A DNA stretch of 64,000 bases from NCBI GenBank assembly GCA_011800155.1, contig JAALGH010000011.1:62001-126000 (forward strand), written 5' to 3'. The notes under the pieces were generated by a model. The model saw only the letters and a list, made by a program, of their open reading frames with translations, had not been told where the DNA came from and made no database searches. This DNA comes from Flammulina velutipes. Lineage: Eukaryota; Basidiomycota; Agaricomycetes; Agaricales; Physalacriaceae. The translations under genes were made by a program, and so were the position numbers. Shown here in pieces: positions 43,961 through 56,986 of this stretch. Numbering within the stretch: the stretch's first letter is position 1; every line of letters starts with the position of its first letter.

Positions 43961-45069
43961 GCTTGGACTCGGAAGGGGAAATGTCATTTAAACGAGGAGG
44001 AAAATTGGTGTCGATCCAGCAGATCGTACTGGAAGACTGTGAAGCGATTAGCGGATGGGGAAATGGAAGGTTAGAGGTGACTCCCTTGCATAGCTGAAAG
44101 GGTGTATATACACCGAGTTCTTTACGTGTACGCGATACGCCACACTAGATTGGATTAGATACTGTCCTTATCCGGCCATCCCGTGGTACGCTTTGTCTTT
44201 GGTGTACTATTTCTATGTCATTAATGGTTTCCCGTGTTCCGTTCGTGATGTCTATGTCAATTGCTCAACATTCTTTCCGTTTCTCAGTGACAGTAAACTT
44301 CGCGCCGATGAATATGTGTTCACTTTTAATAGGTGCTTTGTCTGCTTGTACACTGACGAAGGTGCCCAGCAGCGCCTCTCTCCTTTACGCCTCCTTCATG
44401 GTTTGATATTTGCCATTGAGATACGTAGGTATTCCCGCATAGCGTAAACACCTTTGCGGCCTGATTTTGCAAGTCTTCAATGAACGGCTGCATCGGTTGG
44501 TATCTGAAACGATAGCAGCGTTCATCATCCTAGTAAAGATCGGCCTTGCGGTCATACTTCCACCAATTCATGTCTCCCGCGGAATCAGATACACGAAGAG
44601 GGCTAGAACGTTCGTGGGAGAAGCGTGATTTCTGTGGGCCAATTGTTCCTGCTGGAGTTGAAGAACTAGAAGAAAGTAAACGAGTGAAGGACAGGATCCC
44701 GAGAAGCAAGTCATCAGATTCTGACCCTTACCAAACCATCGGAGTGGAATTTCCTATACGTGTCGACACAGCCATCTGGTAGCTTTTATAGGTAGCGGAG
44801 CCAGGAAAGTGCCGAGGGACAATCGCCCGAGCTTCGAAGACTTGGCAAGTGTCGAGAAAGCAGGAGAACTGGGGAAAACAAAGGCGTTTAGTTTCGTTTA
44901 TACCGAGATCCAGATCTTCAAGCGACGTCCGAAAGAGGAACCGGCGGCAAGTTGACGTGGGAAAGGTACTTTGTTACGAACTCCCTGATCCACCCCAATT
45001 CCCATCTTTCTTTCCGACCACCATCTTCCCTTCGCCGTCACTCTGCGCATTCCTTGGACGCCACACGCA
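43961..45069. other. Gene-free region and Tup1-1 promoter
   Basis: No supported gene. A 63-codon frame at 44215 (with NFAPMNMCSLL) has a hydrophobic, possibly coding look, but no start context or partner exons. The right end is CT-rich, as often upstream of fungal housekeeping genes. Confidence 0.4.
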
Positions 45070-47391
45070 ATGGCTTCGGGCACCATCTACAACGTATGCC
45101 ATCCAGCTCGCCATTGACCTTCTGTTAACAATCGTCTGCAGCACCGGAGTCTTCAGCCTTCAGGACCTCAAGGTGCAGGCCCAAGTCAGCCTCTCGGTCC
45201 ACACGGCAGAGTACCGGAGATACTAGAGGTCCTCAAGCAGGAATTCGACCAGGTCCTTTCAGATCTGAACGTCACACGGAAGCAGCGGGACGAATACGAG
45301 TCGAAAAGTGCGTCGTTGTATCCGAACTGCTGTCACTTGAATACTAATGAGATGCAGTGTCATCGCAGGTCAACGAGCTGAATATTATCCGACAATCCCT
45401 ATACGAACTAGAGAACCAACACACGAAAGTACAGAACAAGTACGAGGAGGACCTTGGTCGCATGAGGTCTGAGCTTCTCGCATTACGGCAGAGTTTGTCA
45501 TCTGCTCCTGGCCCTCCGCCTCCGCCTCATCCAATGGTCGGCCCCGGCTCGTCGTCGTCCTTGCCGCTCTCGGGGCCACCACCTCCAAATTCTTCCCATT
45601 CTTCGTACGCGGGCGACCCCTTCTATCGCGAGCGGGATATTCGTGACAGGATTGACCGCGATGGTCGTATGGGTGATAGAGACCGTGACCGAGAGCGCGA
45701 CCTGAGGGATCGGGATCGAGACAGGGACCGTGACCGTCTCCTTGACCAGAGGGATGCTAAGCGGCTCAAAACAGATCGTTTAAAATCCGATCGTCCAGGT
45801 CTGTAGTACCCCTTCAAACCTTTGCGATACCGTTTAGTTTACAGGTCTATAATGTAGAACACTTCAGTCCCCAGTTGGGGCCCTTGCCGAAGCTCATTCC
45901 TCCGGGACCGTCAAACTCTGCCGGACCAACTGGCTTGACATCTCCGCATTCGCAACTAGTCCTACCACCTTTTCCAACATCAGGTCCTAGTGGTGGCCCT
46001 CTCCCACCCATGTCAGATCAGCCAAATCCTTTTCCAGATGATCTGAACCCGGCCACACTGCCTCCAGAACTCAAGAAGGAGGGCAATGACTGGTTTGTTG
46101 CCTTCAATCCAAAGGTTAAGCGAACGCTTGATGTTAGTCTCGTCCACACTCTTATGCATGCTACGTATGTCGCGTCTACTCTATCCGAAAGCTGTACGTT
46201 GATGCGTCATAATATAGCGTCGTCTGTTGTGTTCAGTTCTCAGCCGACGGCAAGTTTCTCGCCACAGGGTGCAATCGGACCGCCCAGATTTATGATGTCA
46301 AGACAGGGCAAAAAACTTGGTAGGTTCACCGCTGCGCCATCTGTTTCAATCTGATCACCCGCACGACAGCGTTCTCGTTGATGAATCGGTAGACAAGTCC
46401 GGGGATCTCTATATTCGCAGTGTGAGATTCAGCCCGGACGGTAAATACCTGGCAACCGGTGCAGAGGACAAGCAGATCCGAGTATGTACTTCCGTTCTCC
46501 TGATCGACTTCGTCCTCTTTCTAATATTCTGCACCTAGATTTGGGATATTGCCAAGAAACGGATTCGAAACATATTTGAAGGACACCAACAGGAGATCTA
46601 CTCGCTGGACTTTTCGGTGGACGGGCGCTTGATCGTTTCTGGGTCTGGCGATAAGACGGCGCGGATCTGGGACATGACTGAAGGAACCTCCAAGGTGCTA
46701 TCTATTAATGACGCGGATACGGTCAACAACGATGCTGGCGTGACTAGCGTGGCGATCAGCCCCAATGGTCAGTACGTAGCTGCCGGAAGCTTGGACACGA
46801 TTGTGCGCATTTGGGACGTGGCGACTGGCCATTTGGTGGAGCGCTTACGTGGACACCGGGATAGCGTCTACAGTGTGGTGTTCACGCCGGACGGGAAGGG
46901 TATCGTCAGCGGGAGTTTGGATAAAACCTTGAAGTATTGGGATGTCAGTGGTCTCATGGCAAGACCGCCCACTGACAAACCGAGCCCTTGTACAATGAGC
47001 TTTTTGGGGCACAAGGTGAGAGGAGTATTCTTCCGTCTTCCCATGTTCTAAATGGAATTAGGACTACGTGCTTTCGGTCGCGGTGTCTTATGACGGCCAA
47101 TGGGTCGTTTCAGGGTCCAAAGATCGTGGCGTTCAATTCTGGGATTCAAAGACCGCCACGATGCAATGCTTGCTGCAAGGCCACAAGAACTCTGGTTCGT
47201 CTTGCCTTTACCTCGTCTCGTAGACTGCCGTAACTCATACTGTTCCTCAGTCATCTCTATAGATCTAAACCCTACGATGCATCTATTAGCGACAGGTAGT
47301 GGCGATAACCTGGCGCGCATATGTACGTTTTCCCTTCTGCAAACATTGATGTATGTACTCATTCTCACTAGGGAGCTACAACACTATATGA
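45070..47391 (+). CDS. TUP1: Tup1-type transcriptional co-repressor, paralog 1
   Basis: Ten exons (45070-45093, 45142-45307, 45358-45802, 45868-46164, 46218-46319, 46370-46481, 46539-47015, 47062-47194, 47251-47322, 47372-47391) encode 615 residues. The N-terminal helix ([33 protein letters not shown]) is the Tup1 tetramerisation and Ssn6-binding domain. An Arg/Asp-rich DRDRDR segment and a Pro-rich linker follow, then [16 protein letters not shown] and seven WD40 repeats ([50 protein letters not shown] and others) ending WSYNTI. Tup1 is recruited by DNA-binding repressors and closes chromatin. It is convergent with the GH27 gene, 142 bp apart. Confidence 0.92.
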
Positions 47392-47533
47392 ATGTTACTA
47401 CCGTTCGAATTTCATGCACACACGACTTATTCGACGAGCGAGACGAGAACATTTATGATAAGTATTTACATCTGATTTACATACCCTTTTCTTGTTGTTG
47501 TACTCCTACATTTGTCTGTATACATGTCTGTAT

Positions 47534-49900
47534 TTATCCGCCAACGCGTGTACCGTTCTTGTCTGTACATTGCCACCAGACGCTGCATTTGGGGTAGAGG
47601 TCGTCTGGCTCGTCGCCAGCGTCTTGGAGGAGCAGGGCGACGACTCCGTGGGGTGCTACATCGGTGGCGGTGAAGTTCCGAACGACGGTGCCGTTGTCGG
47701 TGTGTGACCAGAGGTCCTATCACACAGCTTGAGCACCTACAAAAGAAGATAGGTTGATGCGCACCCTAACAGAGTATTGGCGTCCGGCACGGACCCAGGG
47801 AGATTCTGTCAGATTGAAAAAAAGCGTGGAAGGTTCATCAAGCGTATTGAGCTATGTAGATGGTTGATGAGGAATTCGAAAGTGGCGCAAGTAGAATGAA
47901 CACACGAGCATGAATACCGTTCCGTTTTCAGATGGTCCGCTCCAGTATTGAGCTGGATGAGTGCTGTTGCTGACGAAGTCAGGCTGGAGACGTCTATTGT
48001 TGTAATATGTCCATGACGAGGTAATGAGATAGGCATACGTTGATGCCCCAACGGAAGGGCGAGATAGAAGTCCCTTCGACAGGATCTTGGTTGATTGCGA
48101 GAATTTCCTCGTTGGTGAGGATACTCAGCGTCTCTTCGGTGATAGCGGATAGCTGGGAGCGAAGCGTTGAGCTTAAGGTTAGAGTATCATTGATGTGGGA
48201 ATGTTCACGTTCGTGCCAATCTAGAAGATCAGTCAAGGCAAGGCATTGTGTCGTGCGTGGTGAATTTACCAATAAGGGAGACTTCATCAAAGCCCAGGCT
48301 GTGAAATGTGACTTTGCTTCTTCAAACGTCAGTTTTCCGTTCCCGAGTTGAAGCTGCAGAACATAAGTCTAAGAGACTGGACAGGCTTGAGGATAACGAT
48401 CAAGCATACCATGTCCAAATCGTTTCTACCGCTGAAGTCGGTGGCCTGCGTTATGAAAGAATTGCTATGGAGAATTCATGAGTAATACCATTGTCATTTA
48501 GAATGTACGCACAAATTGATTATATCAGCTAGTGAGTTCCACTCCGGCGCGATATCTCCAGTTGTCTGTCGTTCTTGCGTGAGGACTTCACGGTCAAGGT
48601 CGTAAACTCAAAAGGGACATACTCTCCAGCTCTGACCGAATTGTTTGCCCCAGCTGGGTGGTATTCAATTTCTGAGGTACTAATGCATGGACAGTCTTAC
48701 ATCCAGACTTGACTCTAGGAGTTGAACCACTGCATGAGAAGACTGTATGATAAAAGGGGGAGAAGGCTCACCCAACCCCATTCGCACAATGAGAGGACAA
48801 ACGGATCATCACCTGTCGAGCTCTGCAATTCTGCCACTGCATCCGCCATCCGCCTATAGCCTAGCGAGGAAGAGACATACAAGTCAGTGAATCTCACAAT
48901 CTAGGTGCGATCGCACATACGTCCAACGATACCCTCGCGCGTAATATCATCATAGGGGACTGGCACTTCAGGATCAGTATTATGGACATCTCATTGTATG
49001 AATGGACTTGCTTGCACAGTTGTCGTACCTTCCTCATTCCGTCAAATACGGATATCGCCCAAATGAGTTAACACGTACTTGAGATAATCAAAACCCCATT
49101 CACGAAAGGTCTGCAGATCCCTCAGCTCGTTCGAGTAGGAGCCGGGGTATCCGGCGCATGTGAACCAGCCGGCGTCGCTGTACTGGTTTTGAACGTCAAT
49201 ATCAGTTCCGAGGGAAAGAGAGATGATTGATTACAATTCCGGTTTTGCTACGAGCGTCAAATGAGAAATTGGACAAGACAATAACATTCGATTACGCAAG
49301 AAAAGGAGGCTTACAATCCTAGAGCGTGGATCGCGTCCGTAAGGTTCCTCATACCACCTTTGAACCGGACGGCATCTTGATACGTATTTCTCATCAGCAC
49401 AGCCAACAGTCTGTGAAATAGAACACATACCTTCAACTATATCGCCAGCCTCAGTCCTGTTTTTCTCGGAGTAGCAGTCGTCAATGTTGACGTAGTTATA
49501 TCCGGCAGCCTGAGAAACACGTATTAGAATAATGGTCAATATACTGAGCGTTGCGGATTAATATACCTGTAGCCCCAGAGATTTCATGAGCTCGGCGGTT
49601 TGCAACAGCAGCGCTTCGTCGATATTGCACTATCAAGGATGAGTCGTCTTGGAACAATGATCGCGTACTGGCTCTTACTTGATAGGCATTCCAGGCTTAG
49701 TATAGTTAATTGAATTATCGAAATGTGAGTCGTAACACGTTAGCGTACTGTTGTAACCGAGAACTAGTATGTGACCATCAATGTCAGTCTCATTCATATA
49801 CACTTCACGCACCCAGAAGCTTTGCCACACCATTATCAAGTGCCACCGTAACACGGACTCCAGCCAAGAGAGCGATTAGAGACCCACACGCGAAGAACAT
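47534..49900 (-). CDS. Secreted alpha-galactosidase, GH27
   Basis: Many small exons run from the ATG at 49900 to the stop at 47534. A signal peptide ([14 protein letters not shown]) comes first. GH27 landmarks in order: LDNGVAKL and [98 protein letters not shown] (nucleophile Asp), [19 protein letters not shown] (acid/base Asp), [23 protein letters not shown], and a C-terminal beta domain ([16 protein letters not shown]) ending [11 protein letters not shown]. It removes alpha-galactosyl residues from plant oligo- and polysaccharides. One exon is about 13 nt (KTGI), and the intron after YDNCA seems to use a GC donor. Exact internal boundaries are approximate. Confidence 0.88.
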
Positions 49901-50484
49901 CGTTGCCGATTCGCACACAACCAATAAGTCTAGCTTTATACCTCGAACTGCAGCGAACCCTCGTGACGCTTCGAGCGGTCAGTCGATTTCACCGAGAGGT
50001 TTCCGACAGTTTGTATCACGGACCGCCGATGGTCTTGTCAAGTCATTGGAGGAGGTCACATTGCCTTGGGCTCGTCATGGACCGAATGGAAGCGTCGTGT
50101 GTGAAGATCAACGCGAGGGAATGTAAAGCTGCCTATTCTGTGGAAATTGGAGGTTATCGAGCAATGGCAGAGGGTAGTGGACTACGGTGCTCGCTGATAT
50201 TGATGGAAGGAAAGCAAAAGAAAGCGAACACGTCACGCTCTCAAAGTCACATCGTGCGAGTGCACACAGCGCTGTAATGGTCCATTGACTACCGACAAAA
50301 TGGGAGGTTTGGTAGGCTGTGCAATTTACACAGCGTAAAGATAATCGGAGGTCCAGGTTACCCCTTGGATTTATGCTTAATTTCCGAGTATTTGAACGCC
50401 ACAGTTCTGAATCAAAGGTACAACATGTCGTATATTTCCAACTATTTCAAGCCCGGAGTACTTTGCTCTCAATTTGAGCTGTGG
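49901..50484. other. Gene-free spacer, GH27 promoter
   Basis: This is the upstream region of the alpha-galactosidase gene, bounded on the right by the 3' end of the next minus-strand gene. Open frames on + lack any recognisable feature. Confidence 0.45.
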
Positions 50485-51230
50485 TTAAATATTTCTCATG
50501 GCTCTGTAGGCGGAGGAGTTGGAAGGGATTGTGATGGGGGTGGGTGGCTGCTTCCAGGTTCGTCTCGATACTTCGTATGGATCATAATGCTTGCGAACGA
50601 TAGGTTCAGCGACCTTCTCCCCCCTTTCCTCCAAAATTCTCTCAACTTCGTCTTGAGACACCGGGGACTCGTGCCTACCCGCCTTTTTCTGCTTGCTGCT
50701 CTTTCTATTCCTCTTCTTATTTGGCAAAGGCAAATAGTCATATCCCCTACCACGTCTCTCCACATTGAGCATCTCAATCGCCTCCTCGTATTTAGTTTTT
50801 CCTGCGTTGCGGGCGACGTGCATATACCAGAAGAAGCGGAAGAGGAGTATGATGGACTCTGGGTTGACCTGTTTCATCCTCCTTTCATCTGTGCCCGCGA
50901 ACGCGTACTGTAGCCAGCGGGATACAGCATTTCTCTAACCATCGTTGAAAACTCCCTATGACTTCAACGAAGTATGATAGAACGCACGTTATGCCTGCCA
51001 TCTTGTTTGTCCGCTGGACTTAGAATCTCATCGATGATAGAAGTATCTTTGATACCCTGATTAAGGCTCCCTAGCCTGGGACCCGAGCGCGAAGTGGACA
51101 CAGAGTGTAGTCTCTCGTACTTGGCGTCAAGTCGGCCGATGCATTTTTTGAGCAGCCCGGTCTCGAGAAGAGCGCTATCTGTGAGATGTCGTGGAAATGG
51201 GATTCTCGTCTCGTTGAGAGGCTTGCGCAT
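50485..51230 (-). CDS. Unknown basic protein (230 residues)
   Basis: Exons 51230-50988 and 50934-50485 join in phase 0. It starts MRKPLNETRIPFPRHL, a basic N-terminus compatible with a mitochondrial presequence. It continues LLETGLLKKCIGRLDAKYER, SRWLQYAFAGTDERRMKQV, ESIILLFRFFWYMHVARNAG, a basic stretch PNKKRNRKSSKQKKAG, and HYDPYEVSRRTWKQPP. The same frame is open 5' to another ATG at 51389. I do not recognise the family. Confidence 0.6.
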
Positions 51231-51588
51231 TTTACAAGGTGATACGGTAGTTACAAGTGGTATGCAGATGCCAAAAGAACGTCGTGGGAAATAAACGGGA
51301 GCTGTTGAAATAGGATAAGCGCCTCCCAAGTTCATCGGCCTTTGCCGGTGACGTCGTGGCGCAAAATTGTGTTCGTTTAGAATAGTCATTTAAACTTGCG
51401 GAGACGGTAACCCAGCTGAGACAACTTGTTAAAGACGGGAATGCTATCACTAATGAAGGGCTTTGTATCGTACTAATCTACAGTTTTCATTTGTACATTA
51501 GGTTCCAAAGACAACTTGCTTCATGCTATAGTCGTATTATCACTTCCACCCCCCTCCTCCAGGCTTTAGTCTGCTGGTCTGGCTCAAT
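51231..51588. other. Spacer
   Basis: About 360 bp between two minus-strand genes. It contains the upstream extension of the previous frame (to 51389) and otherwise nothing I can identify. Confidence 0.4.
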
Positions 51589-52662
51589 CTATGAGATGGC
51601 ACCTTCTTGCAGGCCCATGTAAATCAAGTCTTCTTTCGCCTCTGCCGAGACGTCGTTCCAGCCGTCCCGATCAGTCCACTCTCCGAATCCGATGATATCA
51701 AATGCGCATCCAGTCCAAGGACCATGAAACAGCTTCGTAGCAAAGTCCACGGAGAGGTTCATGGGCACGCTCCAATCCGCAGACCAGACAATGCGCGACA
51801 TGACGGCATAACCAAGTGTAACCGGATTATTGGCAGAGCAGACATGGTATCCGCGAGAAAGGGTGAGGGCATCGGCGCGGATATATTCCTTCTTCGTGAG
51901 GTTCCGCAGGACTGGATCAGTAGGAAACTCCAAAGAATTTTCATCGGCAGGCTTCGTCCAAGGGATAAACTTGTCCATCCACTGTGGCGTACGATGGTAG
52001 AACCACCGATGTACGCCAACTCGTTCCACTAGCCTCGATTGGAGCTTATCTTCGGCGGTGCAGCCTTTGTAATCAGTAGTGACACCGCGCGCCAGCCTCA
52101 GAAGAGGTGTGAAAAATCCTTCATCGTCGCGTTCATCGTAGGTGACGTTGTTCATGATGGCCAACTCTGGGCCAGTGAAAACGCCCTCTGGATACCTATC
52201 CGAGTAATCTCCAGTGATAATGAGACGATGGCCTGCCCACGCCCCAATCCCACGCAAGGCCCATGGAATGTATAGCCTGCGTAGCGTCCGAATGCCGACG
52301 GTCCACATGTACCGTGACGTGAGGCTGAAGCAAAACGCGTCACTAAAGTCGTCCAACTCTTCAAAAATCTGCTGCTGCAGTTCGGGGGGAAGAGTATGAA
52401 TTCCAGATCTGTATAGGAATCAGGATTGACGTGCAACGTAGTGTAAGGACGGCACATACTTGTTGACTGAGGTGAAATATTGGCCTTCCAAAGGGTCTTT
52501 CGGAAACTTGACTTTGGGAATAGTAAGACGGTTCATGAGGAGTTCGCCGTCGTCTCTGAAGAACCACTCTCCAAGTGTCCCCATTCCTTGTGTAGCGCCT
52601 AAGAAGCTGTTCGCAGTATAAAGAGCTTCGTCGATGTTAGACAATTGAAAGTATTGGCCCAT
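51589..52662 (-). CDS. F-box-like protein of the MGQY type
   Basis: Exons 52662-52460 and 52408-51589 encode 340 residues. It opens MGQYFQLSNIDE and GTLGEWFF, a start common in agaricomycete F-box proteins. An F-box follows: LPPELQQQIFEELDDFSDAF, then SLTSRYMWTVGIRTLRRL. The remainder has ALRGIGAWAGHRLIITGDY and NNVTYDERDDEG, conserved-looking blocks of unknown role, and ends with FGEWTDRDGWNDVS. It probably acts as an SCF adaptor. A phase-2 intron splits the Lys just before the F-box. Confidence 0.75.
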
Positions 52663-53899
52663 ATTGTCTTGATGGATGGATGCGGTGGTAGTGAAAGATA
52701 ATTGGTGAATTGTCGGCTTGGCTTATAAGGGACCTAAATATGGGGACACGTGTGCGCGTTCATTGTTCAAGGCATGAGTTCGATGATAACGTTAGGAAAA
52801 ATCGAGATTTGCTTGGACAATGGTAGATTGAGTCAACAAAATGAGAAAGCCAGTTCACAGCATCCGGCCATATAATTTTATTGTCTTTGATCCACCACGA
52901 GCCTAGGACTCCGCCACCAGCAGGAGACTCACTGCGCTCCCCCTACAGCGGCTACAGCCTTTTAAACTGATGAACGAGTTACCTCTGTTATCTCTCCGTG
53001 TATAGCATCCTGAGCTGGTGGCGGGGTGTCTTGAGAAGCATGAGCCTGTGCTCTCAAGGCAATGATGCTGGGGTTAGATATTCGCATTGAAATATCATCA
53101 TCATTTCCCCGACGTGATTCGCGAAGGACAAATGCCGGCCCCGTGATTAGCGGATACAGAATAAACGCCGGTTTAGTTGGCGATCAACGATAGGTTATTT
53201 TCCCCGTATAGAACTAAGCATTCATTAGAGCTGTCAAGCATTTTCCTTTGCTCACGGTTAGAAAACTATTGTCAGATAGTATCCAGTACTAGTCTTTCTT
53301 AGTGGTAGGTGATCGATAATGTAGTGCGCCACAGTGAATATTGGCTCCCGAGCTGCATCAGGACGCCCCCGAAATCCCAATCAACGTCTGTTCGATGCAC
53401 AAAGCAATTGAATTGGGCGGCTGTGAATGCGAGGGTACAACGTTCTTTGACCGGTATCCGGTCTGGTCCCTATAGGAAGCCATCGTGCTTCTGAGGCGAC
53501 GGTCGCACTGCTGAAGAATCCGGTATGATAGAGTTGCGTTAGAGTGGACTACTATTTACTTCTTATCCTCTTGATACCGTCCCCCTCTTTTCATGAGCCT
53601 TCATCATTCCTTCAAGCTCCTTCATCTTGCCCTTGACGCATGTGAGATGATGAGATCAACAGATACGAGCTTATCAAGGGCAGAATTTGGACGATGCAGG
53701 GAAGGCTTCCATATATGGTACCGGCGGCAGGGCGTGGAAACATTACTCCTTTTCCGGAGTAACCCGAACTTCTTATAAAAGGAGGTTCCAAAGATGAACG
53801 ACGCCTTTTCCATTCCCCACTTTTTGCGCCGACGTATACGCTGTCTCCCCAACATCACCGCCGCCTTCGCCACTGTGCTCAACAGCGACAAGCACCTGC
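52663..53899. other. Gene-free divergent region
   Basis: About 1.2 kb between the F-box gene (-) and Tup1 paralog 2 (+). No supported gene. Short frames near 53593-53890 overlap the Tup1-2 leader and have no homology signs. Confidence 0.45.
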
Positions 53900-56309
53900 A
53901 TGTCGTCCACAATTTACAATGTGAGTCTCTTCCTTCGTTTACGACGGGTCGCAACCTCAAAGCATCGCGACGCGTTGACCTACCGACGCTGGACGAAGGG
54001 GCGCTTCATGTTTTGAATACGACGAGCTGACATGTCACTCTCCTCAGCATCGGAGCCTCCAACCAACTGGCACAGCAGCCCCGGGCCCCAGCCAACCCAT
54101 AACACCGTCAAGATTGAATGAAGCCTTCGATACCATAAGGCAGGAGTTTGATATCTTGGCCAACGAGCTGGGATTGACTCGCAATCAACGGGATGATTTT
54201 GAAAACAAAGGTGCGTGTCATTGCTGTACGTGCATATCGCATTCTCAACGACAAGCAGTATCTGGCCAAGTCAACGAGCTGAACATCATTCGACAGTCGC
54301 TCTACGAATTGGAAGCCCAGCACACCAAAGTTCGAAAACACTACGAAGACGAGCTTGCACGTACTCGCGCAGAGTTGCATGTGCTGCGTCAAAATGTTCC
54401 CCATTCCTCTACACCGCACCCCTCACTTCCGACCGGTGGTCCTCCTCCCATGGCGGCTCTGCAAGGACCGGGTCCAATGGGTGCAAATCCACCTCCTTTG
54501 GTCCGCGCTGGTCCTCCATTCGACCCGTTCTTCTCTCGGCGAGAACCAAGGGACGGACTTGAGCGCGACGTAATGCTCGACCGTGCAGAGCGTGAACGCG
54601 ACCGACCTGTTGATTTGCGAGATCCCAAACGACTCAAAGCCGAACGACTAGGAGGAAAGTCAGAACGTGGTCCTGGTAAGTTTATATCCGTCGAAGAGAA
54701 CAAATCTAATCGGCTGTTTCCACGCTTAGATATTTATAGTCCGTCCTTGGGGAATATGCCAAAGCTTCCACCACCTGGGGCACCTTCGGGAACCATGACC
54801 GGCCCCGGGATGCCATCGACGCCAATAGGACATCTGGCGCATCCAAGTGCGCGACCGCCTTCCGTTACACCCTCATCTATGATCGACCCCGTGGCCGGCA
54901 TGTCTTCGGGGGCCCTTATGCCGACCAACAACAGCGGTACTGGGAGCTTTCTGGACGACATAGATCCACACAATGTCCCCCCAGAGATGAAAAAGGAAGG
55001 TAGCGATTGGTTCGCTCTGTTCAATCCTAAAGTCCCGCGTGTCCTCGACGTCACTCTCGTACACACCCTGATACATGAAAGGTAACCCAGTTTCTCATGT
55101 CCGATAGCACCGCTCTCATACCTTGCGTAGTGTCGTATGCTGTGTCCGCTTTTCAGCAGATGGAAAATATCTGGCAACAGGATGTAATCGCACCGCTCAG
55201 ATCTACGACACAAAGACCGGCCTAAAGACTTGGTAAATGTCTCTACGTTCGTCCCCCTTAGCGCGTTGTGCTGAACTACCAACCAGTGTTCTTGCAGACG
55301 AATCAGCAGGCAAATCCGGCGACCTGTATATTCGGAGTGTGTGTTTTAGCCCTGATGGCAAGTACCTAGCTACCGGCGCAGAAGACAAACAGATCAGAGT
55401 ATGTTCTAGCCTTCTTCCAGGCTCTTTCCGCCTCACCAGCATCATAGATTTGGGACATCGCGAAGAAGCGCATTCGTAACGTCTTTGATGGCCACCAGCA
55501 GGAGATTTATTCGTTGGACTTTTCTGCTGATGGCCGCTTAATTGTATCGGGATCTGGAGACAAGACGGCGAGAATATGGGATATGACGGACGGCACCAGT
55601 AAAGTGCTCACGATCAACGACCCGGATTCACTCAATAACGATGCTGGCGTGACAAGTGTGGCAATCAGTCCTAATGGCATGTTTGTTGCCGCTGGTAGTC
55701 TGGATACTGTCGTTCGGATTTGGGACGTTCAGACTGGCCAGCTCCTCGAACGTTTACGAGGGCATCGGGATAGCGTCTACTCTGTCGCTTTCACCCCAGA
55801 CGGGAAAGGCTTGGTGAGCGGCAGCTTGGACAAGACACTCAAATACTGGGATGTAAGCGGGCTCAGCGCTGCTGGTGTCCGTGGCAAGAAAGAGGGCGGT
55901 GGACCTACGAATGGACCCGGTGTACTAGTCCGCAAGGACAGCGAGAAGCCAGGAAGCCAGTGCACGATGAACTTTACTGGCCACAAGGTACGACTTTCGG
56001 CTTCGTTTGCGAATTGAGCTAAATCATTACCCAGGATTATGTCCTTTCTGTCGCCGTCTCTCATGACGGGCAATGGGTTGTATCGGGTTCGAAGGACAGA
56101 GGCGTACAGTTTTGGAACGCGCAGACTGCTTTGGTGCAGTGTATGTTACAAGGCCACAAAAACTCCGTGATATCGATAGATCTCAGTCCAACGGGGAGTG
56201 TTCTCGCCACGGGTAGTGGAGACTGGCAAGCACGAATATGTAAGTATCTTCGTTCTTCCCATCTGCTGTCGCCGCTCACGTTTTTTCAGGGAGCTATACT
56301 GCCAATTGA
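53900..56309 (+). CDS. TUP1: Tup1-type transcriptional co-repressor, paralog 2
   Basis: Nine exons (53900-53920, 54048-54210, 54259-54675, 54730-55081, 55131-55232, 55287-55398, 55448-55987, 56035-56239, 56290-56309) encode 643 residues. The layout is that of paralog 1: [52 protein letters not shown], a Pro/Gly linker, [22 protein letters not shown]40 repeats and the end WSYTAN. Exons 5 and 6 have identical lengths in both paralogs (102 and 112 nt). The intron after HKNS in paralog 1 is missing here, and exon 7 is 63 nt longer owing to a [12 protein letters not shown] loop. Which paralog is the ancestral Tup1 cannot be told from this window. Confidence 0.92.
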
Positions 56310-56986
56310 CCTGCTCGGACACCTTTCGCTTTTCTTCTGCTTTCTGTATCTTGCACCTTTTAGTATTGTATGATGATGTATATCAGTCTTCTTGGTTTAT
56401 TAGCCAAGGTAATTAGCGAAAGGTAGACGAATAAGTATGTATTTTAGATGATTGCTGTCTTCCGCGAAGCCGTGCATTGTTGTTGACTTGTTATTGTGGC
56501 GTTCAATGATCGGAACCACGTGGCACTTCCTTCAAGTTCAAGTTCAACCGTCTGCATCTGAATCCGCTATCTAATCTGAAGCTACAATGTTGTATCCTCA
56601 TTCACGGTAGGCAGTCATGATGATTGAACGTCAACTCTCAACTATGATACTCTTAGGGAAAGGGATGTTGACTCACAACTCGAAGCAAAGGTTTACTCGA
56701 TGACAGATCTTGTGTGTTGTGCTGGTAGAACCACAACAAAATTTGAGCAAGAACAAATGCGCGGGACAAGGTCGTTGATTGTAGGACAAAGATGATGGCA
56801 ATCATGCCTTGTGCGTTTTTGCTGTTGTTCTCGTCATTGTTCCACTACCTCTATAAGAGGACAAGTTCCGTTCCGCTTCTTTTTCTGCACAATCGCTGCG
56901 CCATTCTCATTCTTTAAACATGAGGTAAGCTCATCGACGCACCCTTTATAACCCCCCTCATACCATCTAGCGCATATATCACCCTT
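56310..56986. other. Gene-free spacer
   Basis: This is the 3' flank of Tup1 paralog 2 and promoter of the next gene. No repeats or RNA genes seen. Confidence 0.5.

Noticed and set aside
50365..50913. 182-codon plus-strand frame with hydrophobic segments
   Set aside because: It lies opposite the 450-nt second exon of the unknown basic protein, whose minus-strand reading has a clean splice and charged composition.
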